Shown: positions 9,950 through 20,441 of the stretch, piece by piece | Numbering within the stretch: position 1 is the stretch's first letter | Layout: each line of letters opens with the position of its first letter | Assembly (NCBI GenBank): GCA_023653785.1 | Contig: JAMKCH010011875.1 | Span: 1 to 64,000 of the forward strand | DNA: 64,000 bases | Origin: Ophioderma brevispina | Taxonomy: Eukaryota; Echinodermata; Ophiuroidea; Amphilepidida; Ophiodermatidae | Direction of reading: 5' to 3' | Program-made: the position numbers and the translations under genes | Notes under the pieces: model-generated | The model's database searches: none | What the model saw: only the letters and a program-made list of their open reading frames with translations | What the model was told of the DNA's origin: nothing

Positions 9950-10945
9950 TGGAAAGTTGTGCATCAAATTGTAGTGCCAAAGGTATACAATAGAAGAATT
10001 AGGAGTCATTTTGGTGGCCTACACATTTAGAGAAGATGTGTCTGAGTATTGTAAGACTTGTCACACATGTCAAATGGTGGGCATGCCCAATAAAAAATTC
10101 CTACCAGCATTTGATGAGCTGTTTAGTTGGGTCATATAGATTGTGTAGGACCACTTCCAAATCAGTATTTACTGACCATCATGTGTGCTTCCACAAGATT
10201 CCCTGAGGCTATACCCTTGAGAAATATTAGGGCACAGAATATAGTGAAAGCTCTAACAAAGTTTTTCACCCTAGTAGGCCTTCCAACATCAATTCAGTCT
10301 GATCAAGGATCAAATTTCATGTCAGGTTTGTTCCAACAAATAATGGACCAGTTGGGAATTTCCCAGTACAGTTCTTCAGCATATCATCCATAATCCCAGG
10401 GAGCCCTAGAGAAGTACCGCCAAACATTGAAAACAATGACCAAAACTGTTTTGAATATGAGAGGGATTGGGATGAGGGAGTTCATCTCCTGTTATTTGCT
10501 ACCAGGGAGGCTGTACAAGAGTAATTATGATTCAGTCCAATTGAGTTGGTGTTTGGTCACAAAGTAAGGGGGCCATTGAAACTACCGAAGGAAAAGTGGA
10601 TGTGTGAAATCCTGATGGATTTGTTAGACTATGTGTCTCAATTCAGACACAGGCTCCAGAGAGCCACAGAAATTGTCAAACAAAATCTCAAACAGAGCCA
10701 CGCAAAAATGAAAACATGGTATGACAAAGATGCCAGAAACAGAATATTCAAACCAGGTTTGCAAATGTTGGCACTTTATCCAATACAAGGGCATCCTTTG
10801 CAAGCCAAGTATTCTGGACCATATGCGATTGGAAACAAAGTGGAAGACCTTGACTATGTGATCAAAACACCAGGTAGACGTAAAAGTATAGCACAAAAAA
10901 GCATGAGTGCACAGTGTCTGCCAATGCTAGTTTTGAGAGAGCAAA
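9950..10945 (+). pseudogene. integrase of Gmr1-like element (decayed)
   Basis: Part of the zinc-binding region survives as EYCKTCHTCQM (Cys codons at 10050, 10059, 10068). The catalytic core is nearly intact: HIDCVGP (Asp at 10139), SDQGSNF (Asp at 10301) and, after a stop at 10391, ALEKY (Glu at 10409). That gives a DD35E spacing. A C-terminal part (10700-10900: KTWYDKDARN, LALYPIQGHPLQAKYSGPY) resembles the post-core domain that ends many gypsy integrases. It sits upstream of the reverse transcriptase, which is the unusual feature of this element. Confidence 0.78.
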
Positions 10946-11086
10946 TCATGACATCATAGAAACAGTAGCTGATCAAGACAGCGCTCGCTGTAAACAAAGA
11001 AAATGATTTTGGTGTCAAGTTGCAAAATTCGACCCTGAATACTTGTCCTATGTATAATAGACAAGAAACTAGGTCAACAAGGTGAA

Positions 11087-11922
11087 TTGAATGAATTAAT
11101 TCACAAGTGGGAAAATATATTTCCTGATGTACCCAGTGAGACACATGTTATAAATCATGACAATGATGTAGGCAATTCAGATCCGATAAAGCAACATCCA
11201 TATAGGGTGAATCCAATCAAACTGCAACATATCAGAAATGAGGTGAAATACACGTTAGACAATGGAATGATTGAGCAGAGCAATAGTGATTGGAGCTCCC
11301 CATGTATTCTGGTTCCCAAACCTGACGGTTCATTTTGCTTTGTCACAGATTTTCAGAAAGTCAACCTCTAGCTGCTCCAAAACCAACTCATATCCGTTTC
11401 TATGGATTGATGATTGCATAGAGTTGGAAATGCCAAATTTGTGAGCAAATTTGATTTGTTAGAGGAGTATTGGCAAGTTCCCCTCACTGACCATGCCAAG
11501 GAAATTTCGGCCTTTTGTATGCCAGATGGCCTATACCAATACAAAAGAATGGCATTTGGTCTCAAAAAATCTGCCGCAACATTCCAAAGATAAGTGAACA
11601 GAGTAGTAGCAGACAAAGAAAATTGTGAGGCCTATGTGGATGACCTCCTTGTGTACAGCCAGACATGGGAGGAACACACCTAATAATAATAGAGAAATTA
11701 TCTCAAGCAGGTTTTGACCGTAAATTTGGTGAAAAGTGAATTTTGCAATGCAAATGTCACATACTTAAGGCATGTTGTAGGACAAAGGAAAATTAGGCCA
11801 ACCACAGCAAAATTTGAAGCAATTGAGAAATTCCCCACCTCCCATAGCAAAGCGATCTGACCCTGAGATTATTAGATATGGTCGGGTATTACAGAAAATA
11901 CTGCCCAGAATTTATAAGAACT
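11087..11922 (+). pseudogene. reverse transcriptase of Gmr1-like element (truncated)
   Basis: The N-terminal portion is in one frame: PYRVNPIKLQHIRNEVKYTL, WSSPCILVPKPDGSF, FVTDFQKVN. Later blocks are in other frames: KFDLLEEYWQVPL, FCMPDGLYQYKRMAFG, and an intact catalytic YVDD at 11633-11644 followed by LLVYSQTWEEH. The last recognisable block, MVGYYRKYCPEF, is near 11880. The sequence then joins LTR sequence at about 11923, so the connection and RNase H domains are lost. At least three frame breaks and several stops are present. Confidence 0.78.
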
Positions 11923-12216
11923 GCATGCTGTCATTTTGTGAGGACAAATCATCATTGAACTGCAACACTTCTTGTAATTGTGGACATAAGTCCTCACATC
12001 TGAAAGGACTTTCATGTAAGACATTAAATTTGTAACATGAGTGTATCATTATTGATTTGTAGTTGTGCTTTGGACATTCCAAATTCTTGAACCAATCTGA
12101 CGAAAATCATTAAAACAGTGTCATTATATAAAATTTAGATAATTTGTGCACAAGGCTCATTTTCTTTGTGTTTAAAGGGTATTTCTGACCTTTGACATCC
12201 ACGAGACATAATAACA
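11923..12216 (+). repeat. 3' LTR of Gmr1-like element (5'-truncated)
   Basis: It starts within the LTR at ATGCTGTCATTTTGTGAGGA (compare 21210-21245) and ends ACGAGACATAATAACA. A TATATAAAA box at 12125 and the TATTTCTGACCTTTGACATC segment match the other copies. Its fusion to reverse transcriptase coding sequence marks an internal deletion, not a normal pol-LTR boundary. Confidence 0.7.
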
Positions 12217-12259
12217 ATGGTATCATCAAATTTCTGGGTGTCATCAAAATCACGTAGCA

Positions 12260-12335
12260 GTACAATGAGTTTGTGTGTGTGAGTATGTGTGTGGGTGTGT
12301 GCATCATGTTGCACCATGTGTGTGTGTGGGCATCA
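12260..12335. repeat. (TG)n-rich microsatellite
   Basis: This is an interrupted run of GT dinucleotides with GAGTATG, GGGTG and CATCATG interruptions, just downstream of the 3' LTR. Confidence 0.8.
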
Positions 12336-12884
12336 TAAACATGACTGCTAAAACATAAGACACACCCATACATAAAATCATTTGATATAAAACTCAATTT
12401 GCATTTTTATTTGTCAAATATGAACACCTGTACATTTGGAGAAAATAACTTTTTATAAGTTTTCTTTACATTATAGTAATAAATTAATATGACTTTCTAA
12501 ACATTTTCAAAGCATTATTTTCCTTATTGTTGCCAAATTACATAATATATCTAGTATTTTCATAAAGCACACAATTGTCATTAATTGTATTATGCAAGTT
12601 TACACACAACAGCATGTGAAAACCTAATGTGCATATTTTCTCATCTTAAATCTACCATATACCATGATAATTTAAGCTAACAAATAAAACTACTCAATAA
12701 AACTAATTTTGAAAAATGACATTTTACTAAAAAAATTGTCAATTTTAAAATAGCATCCAATTCAGTAGTCTTATTTGCTATTATGATAAAGAAACACAAT
12801 AATAAATTTAGAGATTCTTTTCTTCCATAGACTTAGATATGAATGGGTACCACATGCACATTTCTCCATCCTGCACCTTTTTTA
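12336..12884. other. A/T-rich non-coding
   Basis: No gene or clear repeat boundary is visible. There are many TAAA/TTTA strings. Confidence 0.5.
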
Positions 12885-13146
12885 ATTCCTAGTGCGTACC
12901 CCCGTGTGTGACCCTTGACCTGTGTGACCTTTGACCTCAGATTTGTTCTTTTGATCAAATTTGGTGGTCATAGGGCATTTCTACGCAAATTGACCTTTGA
13001 CCTTTTCGGTCACTCCGAAACCCTGCAAAGGTCAGTTTATCCTCCCCTACCTTCATGCCAAATATCAGCTCCATACGCCAAAGCATAACGAAACGCACAG
13101 CTAGACAGACTCAAAGACAGACAGATATCATTTTTTAGTAGTATAG
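12885..13146. repeat. dispersed repeat with TGACCTTTGACC motifs
   Basis: GTGACCTTTGACCTCAG (12928) and TTGACCTTTGACCTTTTCGG (12990) precede an ATATCAGCTCCATACGCCAAAGC segment. A terminal ACAGACAGATATCATTTTTT stretch follows. The same vocabulary (GACCTTTGAC, CATACG-CAAAGCA) recurs in the tandem array at 22255-23295, so this is likely a single dispersed relative of that family. Confidence 0.5.
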
Positions 13147-13626
13147 ATAATTTTCAACAAGAAAATCGCAGACCATTTAAAGGTGTGATTTTTTTCATGT
13201 TGTCTCCCTCACATGGAAGAATATCACTAAAACAATGAAAAAAAATTTCTGGCTTAAAACGGTCCAGCCATTTGGATTGTACATGCAAAAATGTGCACTA
13301 AATTGGCCCATGTAGGACAGTGTGTGTAATAAATGTGGTATACCACATTTGGATGTTTTTGTTCACAACAGGTGGTACAGCTGACAAAATCTGATTATTT
13401 GCTTAAAATTCAATATTTTTTCATGAAACTACATAATTACTTTTGATATAAAACAAAAAGTTATTTAGATGATTTTTTTTTTTTTTTATTTTTGACAATT
13501 TGGAATTTTGATTGACTGACGAACTGTCCATTAAGTTTACTGATTGTCTCCATCTTAACTTGGTATTTCAAATCTTGACACGTGGCCAACTACTACAGAA
13601 TCTGATGTACCTCAAACTGTAGTATG

Positions 13627-13837
13627 AGTGCAAGAAGGTTGTAAGTGCAATAGCTGCCATGTGATACATCTGTGTGCTGCCATGTATTAGGATAACTATC
13701 ATTTTATCTTTCCTTAACTGACTCTTGAAATGGTACTTCAGGCATCTGTGTCACTGACAAAGACTTGGCATAATAGTATGTTTAATGGAAATTTCTGACA
13801 AATGGCAGCTATTGCACTTACAACCTTCTTACACTTA
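13627..13837. repeat. inverted repeat, 34-bp arms, 141-bp loop
   Basis: The arm at 13627-13660 (ends GTGCAATAGCTGCCAT) is the reverse complement, with one mismatch seen, of 13802-13835 (starts ATGGCAGCTATTGCAC). The arms enclose 141 bp without coding potential. It may be a small MITE or a hairpin. No target duplication was recognised. Confidence 0.6.
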
Positions 13838-14768
13838 CACAGCAGAATGCAAACTATTTATTATTATTTACTTCTTTCAATCAATATCAAGTTGTGATTG
13901 GTTTGGAAATGAGTGTTTATTTTACACCAAGTATTTTACCCAAATAAGCAAGTCTGAATAATGCATAACGTGAAGCTGTGAGTATGCTAGCTTAATGGCA
14001 AGGCATGGTTGCCGGATGATCACACGATTTCCCATTTACAAAATGAGTTTGTTTTATGCCTTCTTTCACCTGAGTTATTCATTCAGTGGATGATACAAGT
14101 TATCATGTGTTTTTTTTCCATGAGGCCATGGAATATATCAACAACAAAATTAAAGCACCATCAGCTTTCAGCCTAGTCAGTTGCAGTGCCAGACTTCTTT
14201 TTTGGGGGTAGGACACATGGGGGGGAAGAGTGATTTTTTTTGGAAAAACATTAACACTTTTGAGATTTTTAACAAATTTTGGTCCAAAATCACTGATTTT
14301 GCCAAAAAATGGGTGATTTTTAGCCTAAAATTGCTGATTTTTGCCAAATATCTTGTCAATTATTTTCTGGCTGGGGGGGACTGGGGGAAAGAAAAAAATG
14401 GTAGCTGGTACGAGTTGGTTCATTTTTGACAGTCGAAGAATATTTTCGCCTTTTTAACTAATATTATCGACTAGAAAATATTTTCTGTGATTTCAACAAT
14501 CAAAACTGAATAATAATGAAGAACAGGATTTGTTGTAATATCGTGTTATTAGTGGATACCGCCGGCATCCACTACTCAAAATATTGGACTGCCTATCTGA
14601 CATTAGATAGACGAAAAGAACAACAAATCTTATCTAATTGTAATACAAACACAAGCACTGCTCACATTAAAATGTTCTGAAGGATTCAAATTTTGACAAA
14701 AGTATGTTGGCAATGGCAATAGGCTATGAAATAGAGAAAAATGTATGTTGTAAATACATTTTAACACA

Positions 14769-14994
14769 ATTGTGTGTATGATAACCAAGAGATGTTCTTC
14801 CAATAATGCATTTCTTCCAAAACAATATTTGCACTGGTTATCATATGAGTTTATAGTGACAAAAATGTAATTAAATTGCAAGATGGGTTCTGTTCATTTA
14901 GGTACTTTTTGTCACTATAAACATGTGAAATCCAGTGCAAAATTGTATTGGAAGAAATGCATTGTGGGCAGAACACTATATACCCCCTCTTATA
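14769..14994. mobile_element. palindromic MITE-like element, copy 1
   Basis: The left arm (TGTGTGTATGATAACCAAGA, TTCTTCC-AATAATGCATTTCTT, ACAATATTTGCACTGG) pairs with the right arm (CCAGTGCAAAATTGTATTGG, AAGAAATGCATTGTGGGCAG, AACACTATA). The centre carries a second dyad, TTTATAGTGAC/GTCACTATAAA. A second, shorter copy lies at 15287-15456. Confidence 0.58.
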
Positions 14995-15283
14995 GTCAGG
15001 GACTGAATTAGGCGATCAATTGCACCTAATCAGCATGGTGTGGACTGTGATTGGTTTGAATGTGTAGTATGGGCGGGGCATGTTCAAACAAAATATGATT
15101 TAAAATGTCAAAAAATGCCCTATTTTAGTTGGGTTTTCGACTCACAGACACATCAATTCATGAATGTAAACTTTTTGTTTTAATAAGCTTTAAATATTCA
15201 CAAATTATTCCTCATGGTCGAAATTTGTTCTGCACGTCAAATTATGTCAGATGCGCAATTGGTCACCTTATTCTGTCCCTGAC
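14995..15283. mobile_element. Tc1/mariner-like MITE with TA duplication
   Basis: The left end, GTCAGGGACTGAATTAGGCG then ATCAATTGC, is an imperfect reverse complement of the right end, GCAATTGGTCACC then TTATTCTGTCCCTGAC. Both ends abut TA (14993-14994 and 15284-15285), the target duplication of Tc1/mariner transposases. It is 289 bp long with no coding capacity. It lies exactly between the two copies of the palindromic element. Confidence 0.6.
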
Positions 15284-15286
15284 TAG

Positions 15287-15456
15287 TAGTAATTGTGTGT
15301 ATGATAACCAAGAGGAGGTGTTCTTCCCATAATGCATTTCTACCAATACAATTTTTGCACAAGTTGTCACTATAAGCTCATGTGAAAAACAGTGCAAAAT
15401 TGTATTGGAAGACATGCATTGTGGGAAAAACACTATACCGTCTCTTATGATAACCC
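15287..15456. mobile_element. palindromic MITE-like element, copy 2
   Basis: This has the same layout as 14769-14994: TGTGTGTATGATAACCAAGA, TTCTTCCCATAATGCATTTC, ACAATTTTTGCAC, then the complementary arm GTGCAAAATTGTATTGGAAG, ACATGCATTGTGGGAA and TATGATAACC. The terminal TATGATAACC and its complement suggest the true ends. Confidence 0.58.
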
Positions 15457-15569
15457 ATAGATTACTGTACAGATAACTTCTGCTAACCGTAAACAACATA
15501 TCTAAGCTTACAGCATCTAAATGGGAAGGAGTCAGCAAAAATATTTCAGAGATGTAATAAGAAAAATAC

Positions 15570-15903
15570 AGCAAGTAAACTTGCATCATCCCCATGGCAA
15601 GATGGTAGTGTGGAACATGACCTCAGATGACCTTTGACCTTGGTCTGTGACCTTTGACATCCTCCACATATGAAGGAACCTCTATTGCACCTTAACCCTA
15701 AAGTCTGGTTTAAATCAGACTTCAACTTTTTGAAGAAGACCTGAAAAACGAAAATCTAACCAAACTGGAACACACATACATACATATGAAAACCTAACCA
15801 AACTGGAACACACATTGAATGGTTAATGACTAGTTCAGTGAAATGCGAATATATCTCGTCAATCTGGGGCATTGCTTACACTGGAATGTTTTTTCACCAG
15901 TGT
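15570..15903 (-). repeat. tandem duplicate of zinc-finger gene 3' end
   Basis: This copies the sequence beginning at about 15901 at roughly 315-327 bp offset. Shared strings include GACCTTTGACCTTGGTCTGT, CATCCTCCACATATGAAGGA, ACCTCTATTGCACCTTAACC and AACCAAACTGGAACACACAT. Its right end (about 15850-15903) carries a piece of the last zinc finger and its HTGEK-type linker on the minus strand. About 23 bp found inside the real gene copy (16127 onward) are missing. The duplicated unit therefore covers the 3' UTR plus the end of the coding sequence. Confidence 0.75.
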
Positions 15904-16100
15904 AAACTTGCGTCATCCCCCTGGCAAGATGGCACTCTGGAACCTTTGACCTTGGTCTGTGACCTTTGACATCCTCCACATATGAAGGAACCTCTATTGC
16001 ACCTTAACCCTTTGGTTCAAATCAGACGTCAACTTTTTGAAGACCTGAAAAACAAAAACCTAACCAAACTGGAACACACATGGAATAGTTAAAGACCAGT

Positions 16101-19100
16101 TCAGTGAATGAGAATATGTCTAGTCAATCTGGGTTTGGTCGCAAAACCTTTGCCACATTGCTTACACTGGAATGGTTTTTCACCAGTATGCACTCTGGTG
16201 TGCACATTCAAACTTGTTTTGTATGCAAAACATTTGTCACACTGTAAACATTTAAACGGTTTTTCACCCGAGTGAACAGAAGTATTATGATGATTTAAAT
16301 TGGATTTCTGTTTAAAGCATGTACCGCATTGAGTGCATTTGTACGGTTTCTCAATAGAGTGAGTCAGAGTGTGTTGAATCAAAGTGGATTTATCCCTGAA
16401 ACATCTGCCACATATACTACAAAGGAAGGGTTTCACTTTAGTGTGAACACGAGTGTGGGTGTTTAAGTTGGTCTGATCTCTAAAACGTTTGCCACAACGA
16501 GTACAAAGAAATGGATTATCACCGGTGTGAACACGAGTATGTTTTGCTAAAGTGGAGTTGCTTGCAAAGCATCTGCCACATTGATTGCACTTGAATGGTT
16601 TTTCACCAGTGTGAATTCTGGAGTGCTCAATCAAATGAGCTTTTTGCGTAAAACATTTCCCGCACACAGTACATTTGAAGGGTTTTTCACCGGTGTGAAT
16701 TCGAGTATGTGAAATCAGGTTGCAACTGTGGGCAAAACATTTGCCACAATGAGTACAACGGAATTGTTTATTGTCGATGTGAATGAGAGTATGCAAAGTC
16801 AGCGCAGATTTCTTTATAAAACCTTTCTCACAATGAGTACATTTGTAAAGTTTATAACCAGTGTGGATACGTTCATGCTCATTTAAATATTGTTTCCTTT
16901 TAAAACATTTGGCACAATAGGTACATTTGAATGGTCTATCACTAGGAGGCATACACTCACGTGCCTGTAACAGTCTATCCCCAGGAAGAATACCCTCTTG
17001 TTCCTTCAACGGTTTATCCCCAGAAAGAATACACTCTTGTGCCGTTAGCTGTTTATCCCCAGGAAGAATATACTCCTGTGTCTTCAATTTGTCATCCCCA
17101 GGGAGAACACCATCACATGTCTTCAACGGTTTATCCCCAGGGAGAATAGATTCTTGTGCCTTCAACAGTTTATCTCCAGGAAGAATAGATTCCTGTACCT
17201 TCAACGGTTTATCCCCAGGGAGAATAGACTCCTGTGCCTTCAACGGTTTATCCCCAGGAAGAATCCCCTTGCGTGCCTTCAAATCTGATCGATCACACTT
17301 GCCATGATGAGTACCATTGTTCAACTTTTCATCTGCATGAACACCACTATGTTTAGTCAAACTAGATTTTTGCGCAAAGCTTCTGCCACAATAAATACAA
17401 AGAAATGATGGTTTATCACCAGTATGGGACCGAGAATGTCTAGTTAAAGTGTATTTACATGTAAAGCACTTGTCACACTGACTACACTTGAATGGTTTAT
17501 GATCATGGGATGGTGTTAAATTCAAATGTTTTTTTGAGTGTTTAACTAAATCGACTTTCCTGCTAAAGCACTGGGCACAGTTCGTACACTTGAATGGCTT
17601 CTCACCGGTGTGAATACGAATACCATCTTGTGCCTTCAAATCTGATCGATCACACTTGCCATGCTGAGTACCCTTGTTCAACTTTTCACCTGCGTGAACG
17701 CCACTATGTTTAGTCAAACTACATTTATGCGCAAAGCTTCTGCCACAATAAGTACAAAGAAATGGTTTATCACCAGTATGGGACCGAGAATGTCTAGTTA
17801 AAGTGTATTTACATGTATAGCACTTGTTGCACTGATTACACTTGAATGGTTTATGATCATGGGATGGTGTTAAATTCAAATGTTTTTTGGAGTGTTTGAC
17901 TAAATTAACTTTCCTGCTAAAGCACTGGGCACAGTTAGTACACTTGAATGGCTTCTCACTGGTGTGAATACGAATACCCTCTTGTGCCTTCAAATCTGAT
18001 CGATCACACTTGCCATGCTGAGTATCATTGTTCAACTTTTCATCTGCATGAACACCACTATGTTTAGTCAAACTAGATTTTTGTGCAAAGCTTCTGCCAC
18101 AATAAGTACAAAGAAATGAAGGTTTATCGCCAGTATGGGACCGAGTATGTTTTGATAAAGTGTATTTGCATGTAAAGCATTTGTCGCACTGATTACATTT
18201 GAATGGTTTAACATCATGGGATGGTGGTAAATTCAAATGTTTTTTGGAGTGTTTGACTAAATTAACTTTCCTGCTAAAACACTGGGCACAGTTCGTACAC
18301 TTGAATGGCTTCTCGTCGGTGTGAATGCGAGAGTGCCTTTTCAGATTGGATATTTGCCGGAAGCACACCCCACACTGAGTACAGAGATACGGTTTAGAAT
18401 TCAAATGAATTTGGGAGTGCTCAGTCAGGTAAGCTTTGTCTTTAAAACCTTTGCCACATTCAGCACACTTGAATGGTTTATCAACACTGTGAAGACGAAT
18501 GTGCCTGGACAAATTGGATTTACACGTAAAGCTGATGCCACACTGACTACACACAAATGGCTTAATCTTCATGTGACTATGCACGTGGTCAGTCAAATGT
18601 GTACTGTCACAAAAACCTTTGCCACAATGAGTACAAACAAATGGTTTAGCATGAGAACGAAGGTGCTTTGTCAAATTGGATTTGCTTGTAAAGCATTTAT
18701 CACAATCAGTGCACTTGAATGCTTTGTAACCAGTGTGAATTCTGATGTGCAACTTTAAATGGCCTTTCCGAGTGAAACATTTGCCGCATCGAGTACACTT
18801 GAATTCACCAGTGTGGATGCGAACATGTGAAGTCAAACTGGCTCTTTGAATGTGTGTATTAGTATTATTTGTATTTGCAGGCAAACTGTATTTGTGTGTA
18901 AACCATTTACCGCACTCTTTACAATAGACTTTTCTTTCAGTTTTTGTACCACCATGAGTCTTATTAGCTTTTGTGATATAACATTTTCCACATTCAGGGC
19001 ACTGAAATGAATGTTTCTGTTGTATTACCGCGTCTTCCAGACTTGATTGCTTCTGTCCATGAGATATCCTTCCACGTACACATTGGACTGGCAGCGGATA

Positions 19101-19272
19101 TTCCAGGTTTATCTTTGTTTTGCGTTGTGGTTGCCATTTAGTAGACAACCTCTGGTGTCTCTTAATATGTCTCGAGAACTGGTCAAAACAACCCCAGTGC
19201 CGTGTGCAATACGGACAGCAAAATGCATTCAGAAGTCTTTTCCTCATACTTGGTAATCTTGCACGTTGTTTT
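16101..19272 (-). CDS. multi-finger C2H2 zinc-finger protein (3' terminal exon)
   Basis: This open frame encodes about 26-28 C2H2 fingers joined by TGEKPF-type linkers, so a nuclear DNA-binding protein, probably a transcriptional regulator. The first upstream finger is [21 protein letters not shown]. One or two following fingers are degenerate, and the last ends [11 protein letters not shown] before TGA. The frame runs upstream to 19310, but on the minus strand TTTTAATATTTTCAG at 19273-19287 is a convincing splice acceptor. I therefore take the exon start as 19272; the first Met in the exon is at 19247 (1048 residues). No KRAB, BTB or SCAN domain is seen. Two internal expansions exist: a three-finger block of about 118 residues repeated three times, and a finger-less linker minisatellite (16934-17272). 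Upstream exons were not found. Confidence 0.88.
16934..17272 (-). repeat. 39-bp minisatellite encoding finger-less linkers
   Basis: About nine in-frame copies of a 13-residue unit of the type [13 protein letters not shown] lie between finger blocks, at exactly 39-bp spacing (for example TATCCC at 16976, 17015, 17054, 17093). The unit resembles the TGEKPFKC linker with Cys and His lost, so it probably arose by repeated duplication of a linker without a finger. It separates roughly 18 N-terminal from 10 C-terminal fingers. Confidence 0.8.
17284..18350 (-). repeat. three-finger block repeated three times in tandem
   Basis: A unit of about 354-357 bp (TCTGATCGATCACACTTGCC at 17284, 17641 and 17995) encodes three fingers, CTNCAQCF, C-x-QC-x-KC and C-x-YCGRSF, plus a [19 protein letters not shown] spacer. 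Copies differ at few positions, so the duplication is young compared with the rest of the gene. Each copy keeps the frame. Confidence 0.8.
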
Positions 19273-19287
19273 CTGAAAATATTAAAA
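19273..19287 (-). promoter_or_regulatory. 3' splice acceptor upstream of the zinc-finger exon
   Basis: Reading the minus strand, a T-rich tract ends ATATTTTCAG just before AAAACAACGTGC. It would place the preceding residues ([11 protein letters not shown]) in an intron. The splice phase leaves an A to complete an Arg codon. Confidence 0.6.
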
Positions 19288-19329
19288 CAGTAGAAATTAG
19301 CATACTTCAACTTCCTTTTAAATTGCTAA

Positions 19330-20029
19330 TCAATTACCAGAATGCATTGGGATTTTTTCCCTCACACTCCTCGTAGTCAGTTCACTACAATAAAAGTGGC
19401 ACTTCAATAAAAGTGACACATATTTTTGTTTGCCCCCCCCCCCCAAAAAAAAACCCAAGCTTATCAAAGTGTATTGTATTTTTAAATACTGGTCATATAC
19501 TTGGTTTTCAAATTTTCCCACAAAGTACAAATTGCCTACTATCACGTTCAATAAGGCACTTCCTTGCTTCTAATACCCACAAAATGAGACGAGAACCCTT
19601 ACTTTTTTACCTTAAGGTTCTTGTGGACTCGAAAAAATTCGATCAACTTCCAGATTTCCCAATAGCTATCCGTTTACGGACCCGGAAAAATGAGTATGGA
19701 CTCGTAAATTTCAAAGTTGAGGGTCCCATGGCCCTTTGATATTTTTTCTTATGTTCAAGGCCTGCTAATATACATCAAAATGACCCGGATACTTGATTCA
19801 GAGGCACAGCAGGGTCACTTGTACACATAGGGGAAAATTCTTGTTTTGAGGCAGATTTTTCCCAGTTGGACAGGTGGTTTTGAGACAGATTTTCCTGGTT
19901 GGAGGTAAAACCAGAGAGCTGACAAAAACGTCTGATTTATCATGATTTTCCAGCTTTTGTCCCTTCAAAGCCTCTGGGGGGTGCACTGTCGTAACAGGCG
20001 GGGAGCAGGGGAGCAGGTTGCCCCCCCCC
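19330..20029. other. non-coding with homopolymer tracts
   Basis: A CCCCCCCCCCCC-A run lies at about 19433-19455. No coding frame with recognisable motifs is seen. GAGGCAGATTTT and GAGACAGATTTT at about 19846 and 19879 form a weak local duplication. Confidence 0.45.
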
Positions 20030-20205
20030 CCCCCGACGACTTTGACCGGGAAAAAATTTGCAAAACATGCTAAATCCTGCGCCGTTTTTCAGCCCTCTGA
20101 CCGGGAAAAATTGGCCTTTTGACCCACTGAGAGTAAAAAAATTTCCCAAAGAAGGGAAAATTTGCCCCCTCAGAGCGTGCAGGCCCGATTACGCCCCCGC
20201 TGGGT
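20030..20205 (-). repeat. dispersed element related to 29902-30136 (inverted)
   Basis: CCGGGAAAAAATTTGCAAAA, TTGGCCTTTTGACCC, GGGAAAATTTGCCCCCTCAG and GGCCCGATTACGCC match the reverse complement of 29902-30060. Both copies are bordered by C or G homopolymers. It is likely a non-autonomous hAT-like element, given the TGGCGTA-type end of the sister copy. Confidence 0.5.
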
Positions 20206-20441
20206 GACAACCTGCACCCCGGTGGGGGGGGGGGGCCTCATATATGAAAAGTGATGGGGATGTGCAGATTGGACTTTCAAGTAGGGTGCCATTTGCTGAG
20301 GAACTTCAAGGAAAAAGGGGTTCATTTGGTGAGAGGAATGCAAAACTGGGGGGGGGGGTCAATTACTGAGCTTCTCACATTTTTGGGTGAAAAAAGGGTT
20401 ATTCGTGGGCGCACCATATTGTTATATTCCCCTCAAAATTT

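Larger units (their letters stand above)
7660..12216 (+). mobile_element. Gmr1-like Ty3/gypsy retrotransposon, degenerate
   Basis: This is an LTR element read on the plus strand. Its parts run: partial 5' LTR (7660-7944), primer binding site (7949), gag with a CCHC knuckle, protease, integrase (9950-10945), reverse transcriptase (11087-11922), then a partial 3' LTR (to 12216). The integrase precedes the reverse transcriptase, the reverse of standard Ty3/gypsy and typical of the Gmr1-like group of deuterostomes. RNase H is missing: the reverse transcriptase runs straight into the middle of the LTR, so a deletion has removed its end, RNase H and the LTR 5' half. Every module contains stops or frameshifts. 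Confidence 0.8.

Noticed and set aside
16927..18758. Plus-strand open frames of 126 and 145 codons
   Set aside because: They are antisense shadows of the zinc-finger exon; their repeats are the complement of the linker minisatellite and finger blocks.
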